A stretch of DNA of 64,000 nucleotides from JAWKWH01 sp963669415. Lineage in GTDB: Bacteria; Pseudomonadota; Alphaproteobacteria; Rhizobiales; Rhizobiaceae. The notes beneath the pieces are model-generated. The model did no database searches and had not been told where the DNA came from. It saw only the letters and a program-made list of their open reading frames with translations. Location: positions 1,364,001 through 1,428,000 of the forward strand of contig CAXXPS010000003.1 of the NCBI GenBank assembly GCA_963669415.2. The letters are read 5' to 3'. The first letter of the stretch is position 1. Each line of letters starts with the position of its first letter. Below, piece after piece: positions 63,521 through 64,000 of this stretch. The translations under genes and the position numbers were made by a program.

Positions 63521-64000
63521 ACGAGCGCGTCGAAATACCAGTTCGAAATCAGCATCCTGTCAGAGGGAAAGTGGCGCAGGCGATAATGGCATTTGGCCAT
63601 CTTCTCTGTGCGCTGGCAAGCTGGACACTACCGCTGACCGGCGACTTCCCGGCTTCTAGAAAGTTGCGTCCCATTTCTGAGATTGTCAAAGGGATCTTGG
63701 TTGTTCCAGCCGCACTCCGAAGGCCAGCCGCGTTGGATGCTCGGCCCAACCGGGGCTGGCATGGGCTCTGGTCCGATGTCTGGCGCCTGGTGCTCCTTGC
63801 CTGCTTGGCGCTGAGCGTTCTTTGCGTCTGGACGCCTGATCGGGCACAGGCCCAGCAGACGACCTGCATTGCGTCCGGACCAAACTCCTTCTCGCAGGGT
63901 CTCAATTACGGATATCTAGATGACGGAAGTTGTACGCAGGTTAGCGATATAAATTCTGGCAGGCCACGCATATTTTTTCATGTCTATCCAGGCCTCTCTG
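63517..64000 (+). CDS. N-terminus of an exported protein, cut by right edge
   Basis: Open frame from GTG 63517 to the window end (161 codons). It has a long basic N-terminal extension, then a hydrophobic core (VLLACLALSVLCVWTPD) ending AQAQQ, and a mature start TTCIASGPNSFSQGLNYGYL. Extended signal regions of this kind are usual in large rhizobial autotransporters and adhesins, but only the start is visible, so that class is a guess. GTGA overlap with the preceding frame suggests coupling. Confidence 0.55.
   Translation, partial: MNERVEIPVRNQHPVRGKVAQAIMAFGHLLCALASWTLPLTGDFPASRKLRPISEIVKGILVVPAALRRPAALDARPNRGWHGLWSDVWRLVLLACLALSVLCVWTPDRAQAQQTTCIASGPNSFSQGLNYGYLDDGSCTQVSDINSGRPRIFFHVYPGLS

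Noticed and set aside
1..64000. tRNA, rRNA, CRISPR, insertion sequences, prophage
   Set aside because: No cloverleaf-like, repeat-spacer, transposase or phage gene signals were found by eye; small tRNAs cannot be fully excluded without a covariance-model search.

Overview
The window reads as chromosomal DNA of an alphaproteobacterium of the Hyphomicrobiales (Rhizobiales), probably a marine or coastal heterotroph. The evidence is the order nagZ - SPOR protein - argS - dgt - erpA, a folP-folB-folK cluster, a large polar-ring-type coiled-coil protein (GPR/RgsE-like), frequent TTG/GTG starts and stop/start overlaps, and a catabolic half rich in TRAP transporters, GcvT-type demethylating dehydrogenases and CoA chemistry. 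No rRNA, tRNA, CRISPR array, insertion sequence or phage gene was seen.

Layout. 1-11.6 kb: housekeeping genes (nagZ cut by the left edge, SPOR-domain protein, argS, dgt, erpA, folK/folB/folP, a DUF922 putative zinc protease, a 2Fe-2S ferredoxin, a TylF-type methyltransferase, an Hpt protein). 11.8-16.3 kb: the 1475-residue GPR-like protein, ended by a clear terminator. 16.3-21.1 kb: an MCE/Mla-type lipid ABC transporter (permease, ATPase, MCE protein, lipoprotein) interrupted by a 410-bp non-coding segment bounded by inverted repeats. 21.2-22.9 kb: a dipeptide epimerase and a nitroreductase. 23.1-33.8 kb: a nine-gene same-strand cluster with an XRE-cupin regulator, two covalent-FAD/GcvT dehydrogenases, a homocysteine S-methyltransferase, an aminotransferase, an MFS carrier and a reductive-dehalogenase-like Fe-S protein; it looks like a pathway for an N-methylated compound such as betaine or dimethylglycine. 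33.8-39.1 kb: a TRAP transporter with an N-formylglutamate amidohydrolase, opposite an RpiR regulator.

39.1-55 kb: an OmpA lipoprotein, a periplasmic metallo-beta-lactamase-fold protein, a GST, a LeuA/homocitrate-synthase-like enzyme, malonyl-CoA decarboxylase with a GntR regulator, then an operon of nitroreductase, OsmC protein, second TRAP transporter and intradiol dioxygenase, followed by YciI, acyl-CoA dehydrogenase, CoA-transferase and a Gfo/Idh/MocA oxidoreductase. Four promoters in this stretch carry the same AT-rich palindrome centred on ATCGAT (or ATCAAT), which suggests a local regulon of the GntR protein.

55-62.7 kb: a heme-type membrane protein beside a Tat-exported intradiol-like protein lacking the usual tyrosine ligands; a GDPD; an overlapping operon of exported amidohydrolase, YtkA-like protein and di-heme peroxidase; a GMC oxidoreductase behind a perfect palindrome; and an alpha/beta hydrolase. 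The right edge holds an AT-rich promoter region, a repeat-containing small ORF and the first part of an exported protein that runs off the window. The best candidates for new biology are the ATCGAT regulon, the Fe-S protein in the demethylation cluster, the Tat/heme pair, and a dispersed repeat found immediately upstream of two genes.
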